64,000 bases of DNA, from positions 310,001 through 374,000 of the forward strand of contig NZ_JANCTD010000003.1 of NCBI RefSeq assembly GCF_024297185.1, written 5' to 3'. How positions within the stretch are numbered: the stretch's first letter is position 1; every line of letters starts with the position of its first letter. This stretch comes from Lewinella sp. JB7. GTDB lineage: Bacteria > Bacteroidota > Bacteroidia > Chitinophagales > Saprospiraceae. Below, piece after piece: positions 61,839-64,000 of this stretch. The position numbers were made by a program, and so were the translations under genes. The notes beneath the pieces were generated by a model. It saw nothing but the letters and a program-made list of their open reading frames with translations. It was not told where the DNA came from and searched no databases.

Positions 61839-61908
61839 TTAGTTAGAGAATTGTGTGGGTTTCTGAGTATCTTCACGGAGCTCACATCTCAAGTACTGCT
61901 GATCATTG

Positions 61909-64000
61909 ATGACCTTGGCTGATAACGCTCCACCCGTTGACGCACTACTGCAAATCCACCAGGATGCCTTCGATCTCGTAACCGAGGGCGTCTTGTGGGT
62001 TGACGTAACGGGCCGGGTCCAGTACGGCAACGAGAGCGCGGCCAGCATTCTCGGGTACACCCGCAACGCGCTCCTGAAGGCCAGCTATTTTGAGATCAAC
62101 CCCCACTTCAGCATGATGGGGTGGAAGAAGTTCTGGAACCGGTTGCAGGAGAACCAGAGCGAGCGACTCGATACGGAATTCGTCAACCGCGACGGCAAGC
62201 TGTTCAGCATCAAGGGGCGGGCCGGCTTCGATATCTACAGCGTCGACCCCGAACTGTGTATCGTCATCTTCCGGTCGACGGAAGGCGGCAAGCGGGACGC
62301 CGACCTGCTGGAGGCGGTGCAGACGGACGGCAAGATCGGAGCCTGGGAAGTCAATCTGGCGACCAATCAGGTGTTTCTGTCGCCGCTGATACGCGAGTGG
62401 TTGGCTCTCTCCGAGGATCGGGTCTTTTATGGCGCTTCCGAGTTCCTCTCTATAATTCAGTCCTACCTGGTAGAGGAGGCTTACGAAGGCATTCGCGCAA
62501 CGTATAAGGACCTACGCCGTTCGGCCTGCAAGGTGGATTCCGTGCTCTCGCTCCGCACGCCCACCCTCGACCGGAAAACGGCCCCCACGAACTTCATCGT
62601 GCGGGCGCGCTCGGTAGAAAACGAGCTGGAAGTTTATAAGGTGTACGGCACCCTCTGTCTGGAGGATGCCGCCAAACAGGTGATCGAGGATCGCACCGTG
62701 CACGAGGAATTGCTTCAGTTGGCCGTCGACCGTCATCCGGACGCCGTGTACATCATTTCCTCCGAAGACCGGAGGGTAATTTATGCCAACGGAAGGGCGG
62801 TGGAGATGACCGGTTATTCCCGGGATCAACTTCACGGGCTGGCCGTCTCCCAGCTCTCCGGACTAGGCCACGAGGAAGCGTCGCACATCTACCGGCGGGT
62901 ACGCGAGGAGCGGTACGTAGAAACACAAACCAACACTTTTCGTAAAGACGGCAGTCCCGTTCCCTCCCACTCCCGGCTGTACCACTACCAACGGGAAACG
63001 AAGGAATACGTACTCGTGGTTACGCGTGATCTGAGCCAACAATCCGAGGACACCGAAAACGTTCAGCTTTATTCCACTACGCTCGACGTACTGCAGGAAT
63101 GGGTGGTCTGGCTCAACAGCGCCGGAGAGATCGTGCTGCTCAACGAGGCTGCGCGCAAAAAGCTCCGCCGTAAAACTAGTCGTACCATTGAGGGCCTACA
63201 CATCTCGGAAGTGATGCCCGACCTGTCCATTCCGAACCTCGCGGACGTCCGTCAGGAACGCATCGACAACCGCAATCGCCCGGCTACCGAATACCTGTTC
63301 TCCACGACCAGCGGTGACGACCGAACGCTGAATATCCGTTTCGCCCAGGTGGAAGCCGGGGCCCAGAGCTTTCTTTGTCTTATTTGCCGGGATGTCACCA
63401 CCCAGCAACTTAACCGGCGGAAACTGGAAAAGACCAAGCGCCGGGTGGACGAACTGACGAAGCAGCTCCAGAGCGAAAACGAGACCCTGCGGGAACAGAT
63501 CGAGCAGGTCAATACCAGTGGGCCCATCATTACGGTATCCCGTAAATACCAGGAAACCCTGGCCCAGATCGCCCAGGTCTCGGATACCGACGCGACCGTA
63601 CTGGTCACCGGCGAGACCGGAACCGGTAAGGAACTTCTCGCGCAGTCCATTCACAAATTCAGCGGTCGTAGCCGCAAGCCCCTGATCAGTGTAAACTGCG
63701 CCGCCCTGCCGGAAAACCTGATCGAGAGTGAGCTCTTCGGCCACGAAAGGGGGGCCTTCACGGGGGCACACATGCAGAAGAAAGGGAAGTTCGAACTGGC
63801 GGATGCGGGTACCATCTTCCTCGACGAGATCGGCGAATTACCCCTGGATATGCAGGCTAAGCTATTGCGGGTGCTGCAGGAGGGGGAAATCCAACGCATC
63901 GGATCTACCGAATCCATCAACGTTGACGTTCGCGTCGTCGCGGCTACCAACCGGGATCTGGAGCAGATGATCAGTGAGGGCAAATTTCGCGAGGACCTGT
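61909..64000 (+). CDS. Multi-PAS sigma-54-dependent transcription activator (cut by window end)
   Basis: 697 codons are visible from the ATG at 61909 (an in-frame stop lies nine bases upstream); the gene runs past the window edge. Four PAS-like regions are seen: about 12-115, 130-235, 262-375 and 388-495, followed by a short coiled coil (505-535) and an AAA+ domain with Walker A GETGTGKE (568-575), GAFTGA (615-620), which contacts sigma-54, and Walker [12 protein letters not shown]. The C-terminal DNA-binding part lies beyond the window. Four tandem sensors and no receiver domain suggest direct sensing of a small molecule, redox or light cue rather than phosphorelay. Confidence 0.85.
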   Translation, partial: MTLADNAPPVDALLQIHQDAFDLVTEGVLWVDVTGRVQYGNESAASILGYTRNALLKASYFEINPHFSMMGWKKFWNRLQENQSERLDTEFVNRDGKLFSIKGRAGFDIYSVDPELCIVIFRSTEGGKRDADLLEAVQTDGKIGAWEVNLATNQVFLSPLIREWLALSEDRVFYGASEFLSIIQSYLVEEAYEGIRATYKDLRRSACKVDSVLSLRTPTLDRKTAPTNFIVRARSVENELEVYKVYGTLCLEDAAKQVIEDRTVHEELLQLAVDRHPDAVYIISSEDRRVIYANGRAVEMTGYSRDQLHGLAVSQLSGLGHEEASHIYRRVREERYVETQTNTFRKDGSPVPSHSRLYHYQRETKEYVLVVTRDLSQQSEDTENVQLYSTTLDVLQEWVVWLNSAGEIVLLNEAARKKLRRKTSRTIEGLHISEVMPDLSIPNLADVRQERIDNRNRPATEYLFSTTSGDDRTLNIRFAQVEAGAQSFLCLICRDVTTQQLNRRKLEKTKRRVDELTKQLQSENETLREQIEQVNTSGPIITVSRKYQETLAQIAQVSDTDATVLVTGETGTGKELLAQSIHKFSGRSRKPLISVNCAALPENLIESELFGHERGAFTGAHMQKKGKFELADAGTIFLDEIGELPLDMQAKLLRVLQEGEIQRIGSTESINVDVRVVAATNRDLEQMISEGKFREDL

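Overview
The window looks like chromosome of a GC-rich member of the Bacteroidota, most likely a Lewinella/Saprospiraceae-type marine bacterium; this placement is inference from gene content, not a database match. The signs are two large secreted proteins ending in a type IX secretion (type B, CHU_C) sorting domain, the long NagB fused to a PIG-L deacetylase domain, a TonB-dependent receptor and TonB-C protein, many lipoproteins, and promoters of the Bacteroidota type (TTTG - about 20 nt - TAnnTTTG) without clear Shine-Dalgarno sequences. I see no rRNA, tRNA, CRISPR array, insertion sequence, prophage or integrase. Genes are tightly packed on both strands.

Layout. 0-10 kb (+): two tandem PAP2-type membrane phosphatase paralogs, nagB-PIG-L, then two tandem ~950-residue T9SS cargo proteins. 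10-14 kb (-): mannonate dehydratase (uxuA), a Tat/lipoprotein Gfo/Idh/MocA oxidoreductase, a small membrane protein, a terminator with an upstream hairpin-rich stretch that may encode an RNA, and a helix-turn-helix protein. 14-17 kb (+): a short DnaE-type DNA polymerase. 17-29 kb (-): M28 peptidase, a peptide-type ABC substrate-binding lipoprotein coupled to a TonB-C protein, an nfeD-flotillin operon, a ThuA lipoprotein, an RlpA-SPOR protein, then an operon of MtfA-like peptidase, ATP-grasp-like protein and lipoprotein pyrophosphatase. 29-34 kb (+): pepT and a hotdog thioesterase, a CBM48-HhH fusion protein, and glgB. 34-38.6 kb (-): lactonase lipoprotein, TonB-dependent receptor, arginine deiminase.

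38.7-50 kb: glucosaminidase-LysM protein, beta-barrel protein and comF (+); a small membrane protein (-); guaB (+); an ADP-ribosylglycohydrolase-like lipoprotein (-); an FKBP lipoprotein and SpoU methyltransferase (+); a TPR protein (-); a SPOR/peptidoglycan-binding protein (+). 49-52 kb (-) is a housekeeping operon nudix-adk-obgE, divergent from pyrE, which leads into an M42 peptidase and a UbiA-like protein. 54-64 kb holds an FGGY kinase (-), an S9 peptidase (+), birA (-), rsfS and ftsH (+), and a multi-PAS sigma-54 activator cut by the window end.

Functionally this is mostly core metabolism (nucleotides: guaB, pyrE, adk; glycogen: glgB; amino sugars: nagB; sugar acids: uxuA), envelope biology and proteolysis. 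No obvious new multi-gene defence or biosynthetic system is present. The most interesting material is smaller: the CBM48-(Lys/Ala)-HhH fusion beside glgB, hairpin-rich intergenic DNA ending in minus-strand terminators, a start-codon hairpin ahead of the flotillin operon, and the fact that all nine convergent gene pairs abut or overlap at their 3' ends.
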